Origin: a virus
DNA: 64,000 bases
IMG/VR virus record: IMGVR_UViG_3300030202_002990
Location: 18,354 to 82,353 of that record
Direction: 5' to 3' (one strand)
Shown here: positions 24,925 to 33,802 of the stretch, in pieces
Numbering within the stretch: the stretch's first letter is position 1
How the letters are laid out: each line of letters starts with the position of its first letter
Notes under the pieces: generated by a model
Seen by the model: only the letters and a program-made list of their open reading frames with translations
Told to the model about the DNA's origin: nothing
The model's database searches: none
Translations under genes and position numbers: made by a program

Positions 24925-25644
24925 TTACAAAAACGAACCTGTACTTTGGGTATCAATCATACCATTATTTAGATATTCAGTAGAAAGATTCTGATGATAT
25001 TTTTTCATCGTGTTGACAATTCGAGTAATGTGTTGTGTTTTGGAACCACTCATCTCACGAATCATAATGTACAATGCCTTCTTGTTGAAGTTTTCAATAT
25101 GTTCAGACCTTCTGAATATTTCCAATACAGAATCAGCAACCAATATATCTTTCTTTCTTGTAAAAACATTAGTGATATTGTTTTCCCAATACTCAATAAA
25201 TTGATTTACATACTCTTTGACACTTTCATTTTCTTCAGCCGTATTCATCTCTTCTTTATTTTTCTTATTCCAATCTAACACATCCAAACCATCATGTGAT
25301 TTATAATGAGCATAATTTTTATTATTGTGTAGAATTAGATAATTCTTAGCAACAATACTAAAGTATGAGAAAGCCTTTCCCTTACCTTCTTTGAATTTAT
25401 GCATATTTAATACCAAAAATGATATTACTTCTTGTTTAACTTGTTCACTTGAAACATCAAAGTAATAAAACTTAAATGTATGAATTATATTTTCACATAA
25501 TTTATCAAACGCCCTTCTTATATGGTCGTTGTAAATTCTTTCTTTCATGTAAGCCCGTTCTTCTTTATTGTAACGGATTATTGCATCTTCAGTTCCTTGT
25601 GTGAAATAATATCTTGGTGAACTTTTTTTAGCTTTTCTTGGCAT
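24925..25644 (-). CDS. late-transcription sigma factor, gp55-like
   Basis: 239 residues. After a basic start (PRKAKKSSPRYYFTQGTEDAIIRYN) come conserved segments of T4-like late sigma proteins: KEERAYMKERIYNDHIRRAF, a region-2-like stretch with FSYFSIVAKNYLI, and a C-terminal helical part. gp55 recruits host core RNA polymerase to late promoters. The window has a set of TATTTAT-core sites before virion genes that are its likely targets. It overlaps the small membrane gene upstream. Confidence 0.78.
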   Translation of the reverse strand: MPRKAKKSSPRYYFTQGTEDAIIRYNKEERAYMKERIYNDHIRRAFDKLCENIIHTFKFYYFDVSSEQVKQEVISFLVLNMHKFKEGKGKAFSYFSIVAKNYLILHNNKNYAHYKSHDGLDVLDWNKKNKEEMNTAEENESVKEYVNQFIEYWENNITNVFTRKKDILVADSVLEIFRRSEHIENFNKKALYIMIREMSGSKTQHITRIVNTMKKYHQNLSTEYLNNGMIDTQSTGSFL

Positions 25645-25903
25645 TTGTGTCCTCTTCTATGTATTGGTTTAATTCTTCAATTGTTTCTTTGATGGATGTA
25701 AATATACTACCGATTTCGTCATCTGATTCAAAATGACCAGTAGAATCTATCGTTTGAATTTCTTCATAAGTACTAGCTACTCTGTCACTAAAGTCCTCGA
25801 CCCAAGTTTCTAATAACTCTACCTTGTTAAGTAAGTTCCAAACAACATAACTCTCGGTAATAAAAATTACAACCATTAATCCTAAAATAATTTCTAATAT
25901 CAT
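25628..25903 (-). CDS. small TM/coiled-coil protein
   Basis: 91 residues. One N-terminal membrane helix (ILEIILGLMVVIFITESYVVW), then an acidic coil. It overlaps the sigma gene by 17 bases and the next gene by four. No function recognised. Confidence 0.5.
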   Translation of the reverse strand: MILEIILGLMVVIFITESYVVWNLLNKVELLETWVEDFSDRVASTYEEIQTIDSTGHFESDDEIGSIFTSIKETIEELNQYIEEDTNAKKS

Positions 25904-26109
25904 TCTTCCACCACCCCAACAGAAACTTCAACTTCATTAGCTGGTCTCCATTCACTATCTCCATCATCCCAATCAATATCCTCTACCCATTCAGGTTCAT
26001 CAATATCACCAGCTTGGAACTTTCTATATTCTTCAGCTTGTTCTTCTGTTATTTCAACATTAGTCCAAACATCATTTTCTTGTATTGTGTATCTTTGTAA
26101 ATACGGCAT
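25900..26109 (-). CDS. small acidic protein, unknown
   Basis: 69 residues, strongly acidic and Trp-rich (EPEWVEDIDWDDGDSEW). It is adjacent to the HD-domain gene (abutting at 26109/26110) and overlaps the membrane gene downstream by four bases. No family recognised. Confidence 0.45.
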   Translation of the reverse strand: MPYLQRYTIQENDVWTNVEITEEQAEEYRKFQAGDIDEPEWVEDIDWDDGDSEWRPANEVEVSVGVVEE

Positions 26110-26895
26110 TTAACTTTCTCCAAAAAGTTCGTCAAACAAATCTTGATGTTTAGACTTCTTTTCTTCTTTTTTAGGTTTAGGTTTATCAGTACCCACACTT
26201 ATGTTCTTGATTTTATCTAACCGAGCTTCCATCTCTTCTTTCTCATCTTCGTCACCTCGTTTCCATTCATCATATTCAGCTTGTGTAGCCATATGGTCAG
26301 CCCAATGTATGATGTATGGCATATGATTTTTTAAGGAACGACTTGCATCAAACACTTTCATATAGTAGGTGTTTGCTTCGTCATATAACCCATCAGATAC
26401 CTTGATAGCAAGAGTTTCTTTCATATTAACCTTAATACCAAAGTGTTGTAATATAAACAACGCTCTATCCGTTACCCTCATATTATCTATATCTGTGTTG
26501 TGTGTAAAAACCTCACCGAGAGTCTTTCTTCTCCAATCATTATCTTGAGGAATATAATACTCTGAGTTTAAATCTCCAACCTTACCCAAGTCATGGTGCA
26601 TAGCAGAAAAGATTAATTCTTCATCTGTCCAATCTTTATAACCACCAACCTTTTCATATGTCTTGGATACTTCTAATGCTGTTTCAACCACATGAAGAAC
26701 ATGATTAACATAACCACCAGCGTAACAATAATGGTATTCTTCTTTACCACTTGCTGGAGCTACAACCATTCTATCTTCAAAGTATTTGTACATCTCCAAG
26801 AGTTTTTCCTTTCGGTCACCCTCAAATGTATCTTCTACGAGTTGTAACAGCTTTTCCCAATTACCAAGTAATTGTTCTTCTGTTAATTGTTTCAT
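26110..26895 (-). CDS. HD-domain metal phosphohydrolase
   Basis: 261 residues. The HD signature is visible: VNHVLHVVETAL supplies the first His, and SAMHHDLGKVGDL gives H-H-D. A downstream helix region (IIHWADHMATQAEYDEW) supplies the last Asp. The family hydrolyses nucleotides or phosphodiesters. T4-like phages of marine bacteria often carry such a gene beside gp55. The Lys/Glu-rich C-terminus looks disordered. Confidence 0.75.
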   Translation of the reverse strand: MKQLTEEQLLGNWEKLLQLVEDTFEGDRKEKLLEMYKYFEDRMVVAPASGKEEYHYCYAGGYVNHVLHVVETALEVSKTYEKVGGYKDWTDEELIFSAMHHDLGKVGDLNSEYYIPQDNDWRRKTLGEVFTHNTDIDNMRVTDRALFILQHFGIKVNMKETLAIKVSDGLYDEANTYYMKVFDASRSLKNHMPYIIHWADHMATQAEYDEWKRGDEDEKEEMEARLDKIKNISVGTDKPKPKKEEKKSKHQDLFDELFGES

Positions 26896-27114
26896 TTATA
26901 ACCTTTTTAATTTCTTCTTATCTATAGTCATCTTGTGTTGATAACAACCTTCCGTTTGAACTACGGTATATTTTTTACCACCATCAATAACTTCTGTACA
27001 TTGATATGCCGGTTCGAACTTTCCAATCTGAACATTAGTAGGATACACCCAATCACCAACTTCAATTGGTTTATCTGAATATCTGTATGCCTTTTTTCTG
27101 CCTCTTTTAGCCAT
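26896..27114 (-). CDS. small basic protein, unknown
   Basis: 72 residues, basic, with a KOW/SH3-like strand layout (VEVGDWVYPTNVQIG..., KYTVVQTEGC). It is next to the HD gene with no gap. No family recognised. Confidence 0.4.
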   Translation of the reverse strand: MAKRGRKKAYRYSDKPIEVGDWVYPTNVQIGKFEPAYQCTEVIDGGKKYTVVQTEGCYQHKMTIDKKKLKRL

Positions 27115-27128
27115 TTTTGACTCCTTAT

Positions 27129-27677
27129 TTATGATTTATTATTTTGTATTAATTGTAAATTGTCTGTCCAATTCATCTTGTAGATATGGACATTTTCATA
27201 TTTGTATGGTATTACATTTTCTGATTCTAAAATATCCACAACATTGACCCACTTTGGATTCATAGTATCTCTTACTTGATATACTCCATCTTTATCTTTT
27301 GTTCCCTTGATGTATATAAAATCTCCATAGTCAAATCCACCACCCCATCTCTTCAATAGATTTCGTGATAGAGCTACAAACTTGTATTCACTTGCTTTAT
27401 GAATACGAATCCTTGTTCCATCTGCTGTAACATCAGGTGTATCATCACATTGAATAGTATTTGGTTGATACATAGTTACATCTACCTCTACTCCAAACCT
27501 ATAAAACTCGTGAAGTTCTTTGTGTAGTTTTTGATTCATTACCATTAACGAATCACTTGATTGTTTATACATACTTGAATGTTTGGTCATCATACTTGTT
27601 GAGATGTACCCATTCATAAAAGTTACAAACACCATCCCCGCAATAGCTGTAGTTGTACTTATAGTTTTGTTTAACAT
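27129..27677 (-). CDS. membrane-anchored 3D-domain (double-psi barrel) protein
   Basis: 182 residues. An N-terminal hydrophobic segment (about 5-28) is followed by a domain with the 3D pattern: YKFVALSRNLLKRWGGGFDYGDFIYI and DGVYQVRDTMNPKWVNVVDI (quoted in part), which supplies Asp residues as in MltA/YuiC-type folds. Such domains act on or bind peptidoglycan. A role in wall modification is possible. It is driven by a TTGACT/TAnnTTC promoter. Confidence 0.55.
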   Translation of the reverse strand: MLNKTISTTTAIAGMVFVTFMNGYISTSMMTKHSSMYKQSSDSLMVMNQKLHKELHEFYRFGVEVDVTMYQPNTIQCDDTPDVTADGTRIRIHKASEYKFVALSRNLLKRWGGGFDYGDFIYIKGTKDKDGVYQVRDTMNPKWVNVVDILESENVIPYKYENVHIYKMNWTDNLQLIQNNKS

Positions 27678-27702
27678 ATTATTATACCTCGTTTTGATAT
27701 TA

Positions 27703-27733
27703 GAAATTACAAAATAAATTCATAAAAGTCAAG
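27703..27733 (-). promoter_or_regulatory. sigma70-like promoter (class A)
   Basis: CTTGACT, 17-base spacer, TAATTTC on the minus strand, about 26 bases before the start at 27677. Confidence 0.65.
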
Positions 27734-29185
27734 CTATTTTTTATAAAAAATAAAAATAGGCTCATACTTTAAATAAGTTCCATTAACCTTTACCGAGTTT
27801 TTGACATTAGATTGGTCAACTCCGACCATTGAAGTCATCAACATTTTGAGTTTACCTTGATATTCCCCACCGAGGTTTTCGATTATATCGATACTATCTT
27901 GTTCAAGATGGTGGTATTTATCTTTACCGATTTTGATATCGGCGATGTTCCACAATAAATATCTATCATTCCTTAAACTTTGATATGCATTAGTTAATGT
28001 AGGTTTAAGGAAGTTGTCTCTCCAATCATCATACTTAGGATATGCCTTAAATGATTGTTCTTCATCTTCACTATATTGTTCTCTATCAAAGTAAGGTGGT
28101 GATGTAAACACCATATCTAACTTACCTTTGTATTGTTGAAAATCAGGATGGTTTCCAATGTGTTCACTACCTTCTTGAAAATAGTGAAATGTATTTTTTT
28201 CTTCTTCCCAAAAATTATTACTTTCTAAAACCTCATTGTTAAAGAAATTAGCAACATATTCATACCTTGATATACCTACCTCATCGATAAAATTATCTGT
28301 GTTTGGGTCTGTTCCAATATAATGTATTCTTTTTAATGAAGACATAGCACCTAATATTCTACCACCCCAACCACTTGATGGGTCGTAGATATTTAATTGT
28401 TTGGGTTCGAGTTCATTGATATTAATATGGTCTGTAAATCTTTCATACAAATATCTGGCTGTCAATGGTGGAAAGTTTACAGCAGGTTGTCCTAATCCTA
28501 ATCTAAAAGCTTGTATACCAGCTGGGAATAACTTCAACTTAATTTGTTTGGGGTTTCTTAAAACATTCCTAACCAAGAATTTATATGTATCACCATCTAA
28601 TTCTTTTGGTAGATTGGTTTTATGTTTATCATCTAACTTCTCTACTTCCTCAACTGATAAAGTCTTATACATACTTTCTACAGCGTTATGTTTGTGTTGT
28701 ACGATAAAGAAGTTTTCAGGTATCTCTTCACCATCTAAGACACACTTTGACCAATTATACATTGAATCTCTTTTTAATATTCTCAGTATAACTTTTTCAA
28801 ACTTATGTTTATACTCATCAGTAAACCAATCATAGATACTACCATTCTGAACACGAGTCTTTAACATCGTGGGAAAGAATTGATTAACACTACTAGCATG
28901 TTTATTATAATTCTTAATTACATTTTTATTACCATCATCATCGTGGATTAAAAATTTATTGTGAACATCATACTCTCTAAGTTTTTTAAAGTTCTTTTTT
29001 ATAACTTTGGTATTGGAACCGATAGTTGGTGGAATACCCTTATCATCCCATTCAGATATAATAAAACTTCTAAGTTTTTCAATCCATTCAGAAGTTTCTT
29101 TTTCGTTCATATATAGTAATTCCTCAAAGTTGATGTTTACATCACTTTCAAGCAAATTACTTCTTTCATAATAGTATTTTTTCAT
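27734..29185 (-). CDS. DNA methyltransferase (TSPPY type)
   Basis: 483 residues. The SAM-binding motif reads DPSSGWGGR at about residue 270 and the catalytic motif TSPPYFD at about residue 363, with WRDNFLKPTLTNAYQSL after it. A TSPPY motif is usual in N4-cytosine or some N6-adenine enzymes. Long N-terminal and C-terminal extensions are present. No restriction partner is adjacent, so it may protect phage DNA from host restriction. It has its own class A promoter. Confidence 0.72.
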   Translation of the reverse strand: MKKYYYERSNLLESDVNINFEELLYMNEKETSEWIEKLRSFIISEWDDKGIPPTIGSNTKVIKKNFKKLREYDVHNKFLIHDDDGNKNVIKNYNKHASSVNQFFPTMLKTRVQNGSIYDWFTDEYKHKFEKVILRILKRDSMYNWSKCVLDGEEIPENFFIVQHKHNAVESMYKTLSVEEVEKLDDKHKTNLPKELDGDTYKFLVRNVLRNPKQIKLKLFPAGIQAFRLGLGQPAVNFPPLTARYLYERFTDHININELEPKQLNIYDPSSGWGGRILGAMSSLKRIHYIGTDPNTDNFIDEVGISRYEYVANFFNNEVLESNNFWEEEKNTFHYFQEGSEHIGNHPDFQQYKGKLDMVFTSPPYFDREQYSEDEEQSFKAYPKYDDWRDNFLKPTLTNAYQSLRNDRYLLWNIADIKIGKDKYHHLEQDSIDIIENLGGEYQGKLKMLMTSMVGVDQSNVKNSVKVNGTYLKYEPIFIFYKK

Positions 29186-29190
29186 ATATA

Positions 29191-29221
29191 GAATTTACAA
29201 CTTTTTATAACCATTTACAAG
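29191..29221 (-). promoter_or_regulatory. sigma70-like promoter (class A variant)
   Basis: CTTGTAA, 17-base spacer, TAAATTC, just downstream of the tmRNA and about 6 bases before the methyltransferase start. The -35 differs from the usual TTGACT in this window. Confidence 0.55.
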
Positions 29222-29239
29222 TGTTTTCTTGCTGTTTTG

Positions 29240-29652
29240 TGGAGGTGTGGGGATTCGAACCCCAGTCCTGTTTATTATTAATATTAAGTCATTCACAGTT
29301 TAGTTAGGTTACTACCCTCTGAGAAGTTACCTACAAACCACCAACTATTTTCTTGGATAGCTCCGTATGTTCTTTTATACTCATAACATGAGGAGTTGAT
29401 GTCTAACTTATTTTATGACCGAGTGTTAGACAACTCAGTAACTTATGCGTAAGCGTAAGTTGGTTGGTCATTCTGAACAGGAGTGACAAAGTTGTCAAAT
29501 CCCATTTCAGCATTGGCTAAATGCCAATCAATGTCCAACCCTTCAAGCGATTTATCGCCATTTGAGTTTCGTTGGGTTTTATTTAAGAGTTTACCCAAAC
29601 TCTACTGCACTTAAATATCAACCAATACCAGTCGATTTCCAAGTTCACCCCC
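29240..29652 (-). ncRNA. ssrA: tmRNA (transfer-messenger RNA)
   Basis: The tRNA-like ends pair: 5' GGGGGUG (29652-29646) with CACCUCC (29247-29241), followed by discriminator A. The T arm is present (GGGGTTCGAATCCCC on the minus strand). CCA is not encoded (the next bases are CA). The tag reading frame ends at the UAA at 29445-29443 and its last residues are TYAYA. A resume codon GCU at 29511 would give 22 tag residues, longer than the usual 8-15. Size is 413 bases. It rescues stalled ribosomes and marks products for degradation. Phage tmRNAs are rare but known. Confidence 0.88.
29443..29511 (-). other. tmRNA tag-peptide reading frame
   Basis: An open frame inside the tmRNA, GCU to UAA (22 residues if resumption is at 29511). 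The C-terminal end is TYAYA, with Ala last as in most tags, but it lacks the usual ALAA. A second Ala codon two codons upstream (GCC) could be the true resume site. Confidence 0.6.
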
Positions 29653-29662
29653 ATATTAAATA

Positions 29663-29803
29663 TCATTGTTCTTCATCAAAATATTCCGAGAAATCGTCTC
29701 CCTCTCCCTCGTATCGTAGGGTTTCGATAAGTTCACGAACTAAATCCCAATCTTTACTTTCAAGGGCCTGTCTTAAAGCCTCGATTATTTTTTCTACTGA
29801 CAT
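29663..29803 (-). CDS. small acidic protein upstream of tmRNA
   Basis: 46 residues. ATG at 29803 has GGAGA before it. A helical N-terminal part (EKIIEALRQALESKDWDLV) is followed by an acidic tail (GEGDDFSEYFDEEQ). It ends 11 bases before the tmRNA 5' end. No family recognised. The RBS and clean frame support it. Confidence 0.55.
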   Translation of the reverse strand: MSVEKIIEALRQALESKDWDLVRELIETLRYEGEGDDFSEYFDEEQ

Positions 29804-29835
29804 ATGTGTATCTCCTAATACTTAATGTATAAGTA

Positions 29836-30150
29836 TTATGCCATATAGTTTTTCTTTATAGAATCAAGCACTTGATTCCAATCTATTGGCTCATCGTTAT
29901 TCTGTTGTGATTTAATATTTTCCATCGTTTGCTTAAAGTCAAACTTTGTATTTCTTATATAAAATATCATTAACCACAACCCAAAGGATTGAATTAATGT
30001 AATGTTTGGTAATCCAAATATAGTTGGTATCAACCAATTCCACATTAAATAAAATGGAATACTTGCCACTAATACTATACAAAATAATGTAAGTAATATA
30101 AAAACTAAAGCAAGCACATAAGATAATATACTTTTTAAAATGTTACCCAA
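29836..30150 (-). CDS. small membrane protein, unknown
   Basis: 104 residues with two long hydrophobic segments in the first 65 and a soluble C-terminus (NDEPIDWNQVLDSIKKNY). It overlaps the coiled-coil gene upstream by eight bases. Confidence 0.45.
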   Translation of the reverse strand: MGNILKSILSYVLALVFILLTLFCIVLVASIPFYLMWNWLIPTIFGLPNITLIQSFGLWLMIFYIRNTKFDFKQTMENIKSQQNNDEPIDWNQVLDSIKKNYMA

Positions 30151-30388
30151 CTAAAACCTCTTTCTTTGGTTTATCTCTGACATAACCATCGTCTTCAAAA
30201 TGTTTTTCTAAAACTAATAGGTTCTCTTCTGCTTCTGATAATTTAGAAGTCCACTCGTTTATCTCATTTAATATCTTTGAGTGTTCCCCTATACCTACTG
30301 ATTTTTGAAAATACAACTCTAATGTTGCTATTGCTTCATCTTTTTGTGCTGTCCAATAAGAAACAGCTGCTTTATAAAAATGACTCAT
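30143..30388 (-). CDS. coiled-coil protein, unknown
   Basis: 81 residues, helical with heptad-like pattern (EINEWTSKLSEAEENLLVLE). Between a lipoprotein gene and a membrane protein gene. No family recognised. Confidence 0.4.
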   Translation of the reverse strand: MSHFYKAAVSYWTAQKDEAIATLELYFQKSVGIGEHSKILNEINEWTSKLSEAEENLLVLEKHFEDDGYVRDKPKKEVLVG

Positions 30389-30398
30389 CTTTTACTCC

Positions 30399-30926
30399 CT
30401 AATCCATTAAAAATATTTCTTGTGAGTCTATCAATGTAGACTCTATACTCCAATATAATTTCATCCAACTACCACTACCCTTATTTTGCATTACTTTTAC
30501 AGGTGTTAATGTGTTGTAGAAATAACCTAAACTATCAACCATAGAAACTTTATCTGTTGTCCATCTCAATGTATCTACATTTACATCCATCGTATCTCTG
30601 TTACCAAAGTTATCATACCATATAGCTTTATTTCTTCTGTTTGGTAATAATTTGTAATGTCCACTTGAATCATCCTCATCCCAATACATATTACTCCACC
30701 AATGAACAACTAATCTATCAACAGGTACACCATCTCCTGATTCTAAATGTCCCCATATTGGTGCTGGTGTAATCCATAGATTGTCTTGTATTTCAATTCT
30801 ATTTACTCTTAACATCGTTACGATTATATTGGCTTCATTTGGTTCTTCTATTCTATCATCACAAGTAACCGTTAATGTAGTTAATATCAGAACAATCCAA
30901 ATTATTTTATTCAATTTATTCTCCAA
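30399..30926 (-). CDS. phage lipoprotein, paralogue family
   Basis: 175 residues. Signal with lipobox TVTC (Cys about 22). The mature part contains RLVVHWWS and AIWYDNFGNRDTMDV, similar to the lipoprotein at 1436-2023. Its start overlaps the stop of the IMP dehydrogenase gene by 11 bases. Probably anchored in the envelope and beta-sandwich-like. Function unknown. Confidence 0.6.
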   Translation of the reverse strand: MENKLNKIIWIVLILTTLTVTCDDRIEEPNEANIIVTMLRVNRIEIQDNLWITPAPIWGHLESGDGVPVDRLVVHWWSNMYWDEDDSSGHYKLLPNRRNKAIWYDNFGNRDTMDVNVDTLRWTTDKVSMVDSLGYFYNTLTPVKVMQNKGSGSWMKLYWSIESTLIDSQEIFLMD

Positions 30927-32112
30927 TCAAATGTGGTCTCGCCTCTAATTGTCCTGCACTTGTTACTTCTACAAACTCTACTTTACTATGAAACTCAGAA
31001 AGATTGTTAGCACCAACATAACTGAAACTGCTAGAAATTCCATCTTTAATATCTGATAATATTCTATAGACTTTCCCCTTATACGGTATAACTTTATGAT
31101 TCCCTTCAACATTCTTATCATTTCCTTTTGAGTCCCTTGAGGCGGAACCCCTATACTTTTTAAATAATTTTTCGTTAGGCCATTGTCCTTGTTTTTCTAT
31201 TTGACCTGGACTTTCTTTGGTGCCCGAAAGTAACGAACCAACCATGATGGTGTCAGCTCCACAACCAAGTCCTTTAGCCACATCACCCACATTCCGAATA
31301 CCACCATCAGCAATGATAGGAATATCCCAATCGTCAGCAACGGAACAAACATCAATAAGAGTAGTAACCTGAGGTAATCCAACACCAGTCCTGATTCTTG
31401 TTTCACATAGTGAGCCGTTACCGATTCCCACTCTGATGGCGTCAGCACCCTTTTCAGCCAGAAATCGTGCCCCATCACTTGTTGCGATGTTTCCTGCGAC
31501 AACCTCGACATTCGATATTTTACTTTTGATTTTCTCAATGGCTTCTCCTACATTCTTATGATGTCCGTGTGCTACATCAATAAGTAGTACATTACAACCG
31601 TTTAAAACTAATTCTTTAGCCCTCTCTAAGTAGTCTCCCTTGACTCCAATAGCTGCACATAAGGGTCTTTTACTCCAATACTCTTCATCTTTCTTAGCCT
31701 CATCTGCAAACCATAGTAATTCTTCTAAATCTTCAAAATCAGATTTTGTTGGTGGATGGTTCCAAGACATTACACCTCTGTACCAATCTTCATATACTCT
31801 ATGGTGGTCGGTTCTATCTTCATCCTTGTCGCCTATGTTATACCAACTATCCCATTGTCTCCAAACTCTTTTCATTTGTTCGGTTTGTTTTTCAATACTT
31901 TGAAATCTATGTATAACACCAACACCGCCTTGGTCTAACATTTCAGAAGCCATCTTGTATTCTGTAACCGTATCCATAGGAGACGCCACTATTGGTACAC
32001 TCATTGTTGTGTTTTTTGTAAACCTTGTAGAGAGGTCTATATCTTCACGAGATAAAACTTCTGAGTATTTTGGGACGATGTTTACATCATCATATGTTAA
32101 ATATTTTTTCAA
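30916..32112 (-). CDS. guaB: IMP dehydrogenase-like protein (no CBS domains)
   Basis: 398 residues of the IMPDH/GMPR TIM barrel: [14 protein letters not shown] start, [27 protein letters not shown], the Cys loop [22 protein letters not shown] and [19 protein letters not shown] turns IMP to XMP in guanine synthesis. GMP reductase shares the loop. The C-terminal region favours IMPDH weakly. CBS domains are replaced by a short charged insert (about 90-140). A phage metabolic gene for nucleotide supply. The loop position after Cys is Glu, where most have Thr. Confidence 0.82.
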   Translation of the reverse strand: MKKYLTYDDVNIVPKYSEVLSREDIDLSTRFTKNTTMSVPIVASPMDTVTEYKMASEMLDQGGVGVIHRFQSIEKQTEQMKRVWRQWDSWYNIGDKDEDRTDHHRVYEDWYRGVMSWNHPPTKSDFEDLEELLWFADEAKKDEEYWSKRPLCAAIGVKGDYLERAKELVLNGCNVLLIDVAHGHHKNVGEAIEKIKSKISNVEVVAGNIATSDGARFLAEKGADAIRVGIGNGSLCETRIRTGVGLPQVTTLIDVCSVADDWDIPIIADGGIRNVGDVAKGLGCGADTIMVGSLLSGTKESPGQIEKQGQWPNEKLFKKYRGSASRDSKGNDKNVEGNHKVIPYKGKVYRILSDIKDGISSSFSYVGANNLSEFHSKVEFVEVTSAGQLEARPHLIGE

Positions 32113-32337
32113 CTATGCCATTCCTAATTCACTATTTTGGGTGAGTTTTTCAAAATATAAATCTTCTGCCAGGTCTACCAATTCACTAAATTGGTCACCT
32201 GTTAATAATTCTTTTTGACCTTGTAGACTTTGAACATTAAAATGTTCCATTATAAAATCCACAATGATACTATCGATGGGTGATTTTGATTTAGTTTCTA
32301 TCTCTTTTACTCCTATTGTCATTAGAGGTTTTTTCAT
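32113..32337 (-). CDS. small protein, unknown
   Basis: 74 residues from ATG 32337, preceded by GGGAG. A longer in-frame start at 32382 lacks a comparable site and would lie inside the previous gene. C-terminus acidic (DQFSELVDLAEDLYFEK). It abuts the IMPDH gene (stop at 32113, IMPDH start at 32112). Confidence 0.45.
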   Translation of the reverse strand: MKKPLMTIGVKEIETKSKSPIDSIIVDFIMEHFNVQSLQGQKELLTGDQFSELVDLAEDLYFEKLTQNSELGMA

Positions 32338-32458
32338 TCTTTTCTCCCTTTTTACCGAAAATCTTTTCCCAATTATCGGCATACTTTTTGAGGTTTGTTA
32401 TTCTATTCTTGTCACCCTTGCCGGCGTTAGAATGTTTTGGTTGTGTTTTTTTACTCAT
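32291..32458 (-). CDS. small basic phage protein (GKGDKNR type)
   Basis: 55 residues, beginning MSKKTQPKHSNAGKGDKNR and carrying WEKIFGKK, a short motif pair seen in many T4-like phages of marine bacteria. Lys/Asn-rich. Its 3' part overlaps the downstream gene in another frame. Function unknown. Confidence 0.5.
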   Translation of the reverse strand: MSKKTQPKHSNAGKGDKNRITNLKKYADNWEKIFGKKGEKNEKTSNDNRSKRDRN

Positions 32459-32462
32459 ATTT

Positions 32463-32579
32463 TTAGAACCATAAAATATACATATAACCTAAACCCATGA
32501 GAATAATTATTATTAATTTGAAATACTCCCACATCTCATCACTTCTTGTAAAAGTTACTTTATTATTTTTTTTATCCAT
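32463..32579 (-). CDS. small TM protein
   Basis: 38 residues, charged N-terminus, then one hydrophobic helix (LIIIILMGLGYMYILW). It overlaps the upstream small gene by eight bases. Confidence 0.45.
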   Translation of the reverse strand: MDKKNNKVTFTRSDEMWEYFKLIIIILMGLGYMYILWF

Positions 32580-32691
32580 AAAGCTCAAATGAAACCACCC
32601 ACATGGCTATCATATATCCTAATCCTATTCCAATGAATATACCAATTACAATATATTGTATTTTTTCATCATCTGGTATATTTCTAATCAT
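32572..32691 (-). CDS. small TM protein
   Basis: 39 residues with one long hydrophobic helix (IVIGIFIGIGLGYMIAMWVV). Its ATG overlaps the stop of the gene at 32688-32840 (ATGA). Confidence 0.45.
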   Translation of the reverse strand: MIRNIPDDEKIQYIVIGIFIGIGLGYMIAMWVVSFELYG

Positions 32692-32840
32692 ACATTCCAC
32701 TTCTTATCATCTTGATATTCTTTTTTCTTGGTTATACCATCATACAACCATTTAATATACCATCTTACTCTTGCACCAAGTTCCATATCATTAGGGTATT
32801 TATCAACCATATCTCTTATTATTTGTCTTACACTTTTCAT
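32688..32840 (-). CDS. small basic protein, unknown
   Basis: 50 residues starting [18 protein letters not shown], with [13 protein letters not shown] in the middle. Its ATG overlaps the stop of the peptide deformylase gene by four bases. Strong ATGA coupling supports it. Confidence 0.5.
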   Translation of the reverse strand: MKSVRQIIRDMVDKYPNDMELGARVRWYIKWLYDGITKKKEYQDDKKWNV

Positions 32841-33424
32841 AAGCAACACCTTTTATATTTTTTACCACTACCACAATAACAAGGTTCATTACGACCAATC
32901 GATTTTTTTGTTACTATTGGTTTTGGTTTATTCTCTCTATCATGAATAGTATTACCCATTAGGTGGTCAATTTCGTGTTGGACACATATAGCCTCTAACA
33001 ATCTTTGTTCTTGGTCTTGCTTCTTACCGTCTTCTTCCCAAGTTCCTTTAACTTCTTTACCAGTTTCTACTCCACTAAAATACCATTCACTTTCTTCTTG
33101 TTCTGTTTTAATAATTATGTTCTTGTATCTTTTTGTGTGTAAACCTCGTTTTGGATAACTTAAACAGCCTTCGTAGTAATCTACTTCGTCCCATTGTTCC
33201 TTGATTTTTGGGTTAATGAGAACCAAAGGTTCAATAACATTGACAACGGCCACTTGTGCATCAATTCCCACTTGATTCGCTGCCAACCCAATACCGTCCC
33301 CTCTTTTGTTAAGTATCTGAAATAATTCTGTGGCAATAACTCTTCCTTCTTCAACCGACACCTCTTTTAATTTTTTATTAATTAAGATATTACTATTTTT
33401 TGTACAATCGATTACTTTACGCAT
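32837..33424 (-). CDS. def: peptide deformylase fused to SEC-C zinc-binding tail
   Basis: 195 residues. All three deformylase motifs are intact: [10 protein letters not shown] (about 43), EGCLSYP (about 85) and QHEIDHL (about 148), so metal and catalytic residues are present. The C-terminal 22 residues ([18 protein letters not shown]) are a complete SEC-C motif like the SecA tail. It removes formyl groups from new proteins. Fusion to SEC-C is unusual and may target the enzyme to a ribosome or SecB-like partner. Its ATG is downstream of the small lipoprotein gene, with an 8-base overlap. Confidence 0.88.
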   Translation of the reverse strand: MRKVIDCTKNSNILINKKLKEVSVEEGRVIATELFQILNKRGDGIGLAANQVGIDAQVAVVNVIEPLVLINPKIKEQWDEVDYYEGCLSYPKRGLHTKRYKNIIIKTEQEESEWYFSGVETGKEVKGTWEEDGKKQDQEQRLLEAICVQHEIDHLMGNTIHDRENKPKPIVTKKSIGRNEPCYCGSGKKYKRCCL

Positions 33425-33524
33425 AACATCCCATATCTACTTCGTCAATATATTCAACTTTGTCTTGTTGAGTATTACACGAGTTCATCTGTAAAATAAG
33501 TAGTAATATAAAAATATTCTTCAC
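33417..33524 (-). CDS. very small lipoprotein
   Basis: 35 residues starting with GTG that overlaps the upstream stop (GTGA). A signal peptide with lipobox MNSC gives a mature peptide of about 20 residues, acidic, ending GCYA. The stop lies inside the deformylase start region. No homologue recognised. Confidence 0.5.
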   Translation of the reverse strand: MKNIFILLLILQMNSCNTQQDKVEYIDEVDMGCYA

Positions 33525-33802
33525 TTTTCTTTATAACCTGATGTTTGGTTTACATCTATTTCCGAAATGTATTGTTTAAATCTACCACACTCATCACAAA
33601 AAATTGGTTCAATAGAAATCGTTGATGAGTAATCACGAAGCTTTTGTTCTATATAACCCTCTATCAATTTCCAATCTTCCTTATTACCTTTCATCATGGA
33701 TGTGTGATTTTTTGATTCTCCACAACATTTAGTTTTGTTTTCACTATCATCGTATTTTGGATTTTTCTTTTTCTCAAAATATGCCCTATCAATTTTTACC
33801 AT
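33521..33802 (-). CDS. Cys-rich small protein, zinc-binding candidate
   Basis: 93 residues with TKCCGESKNHTSMM (CC...H) and FCDECGRF (CxxC), suggesting a zinc site. The C-terminus is [15 protein letters not shown]. It abuts the next gene upstream. Function unknown. Confidence 0.45.
   Translation of the reverse strand: MVKIDRAYFEKKKNPKYDDSENKTKCCGESKNHTSMMKGNKEDWKLIEGYIEQKLRDYSSTISIEPIFCDECGRFKQYISEIDVNQTSGYKEK

Noticed and set aside
31197-31538. Open frame inside the IMP dehydrogenase gene
   Set aside because: It overlaps conserved IMPDH motifs in another frame and has no domain of its own.
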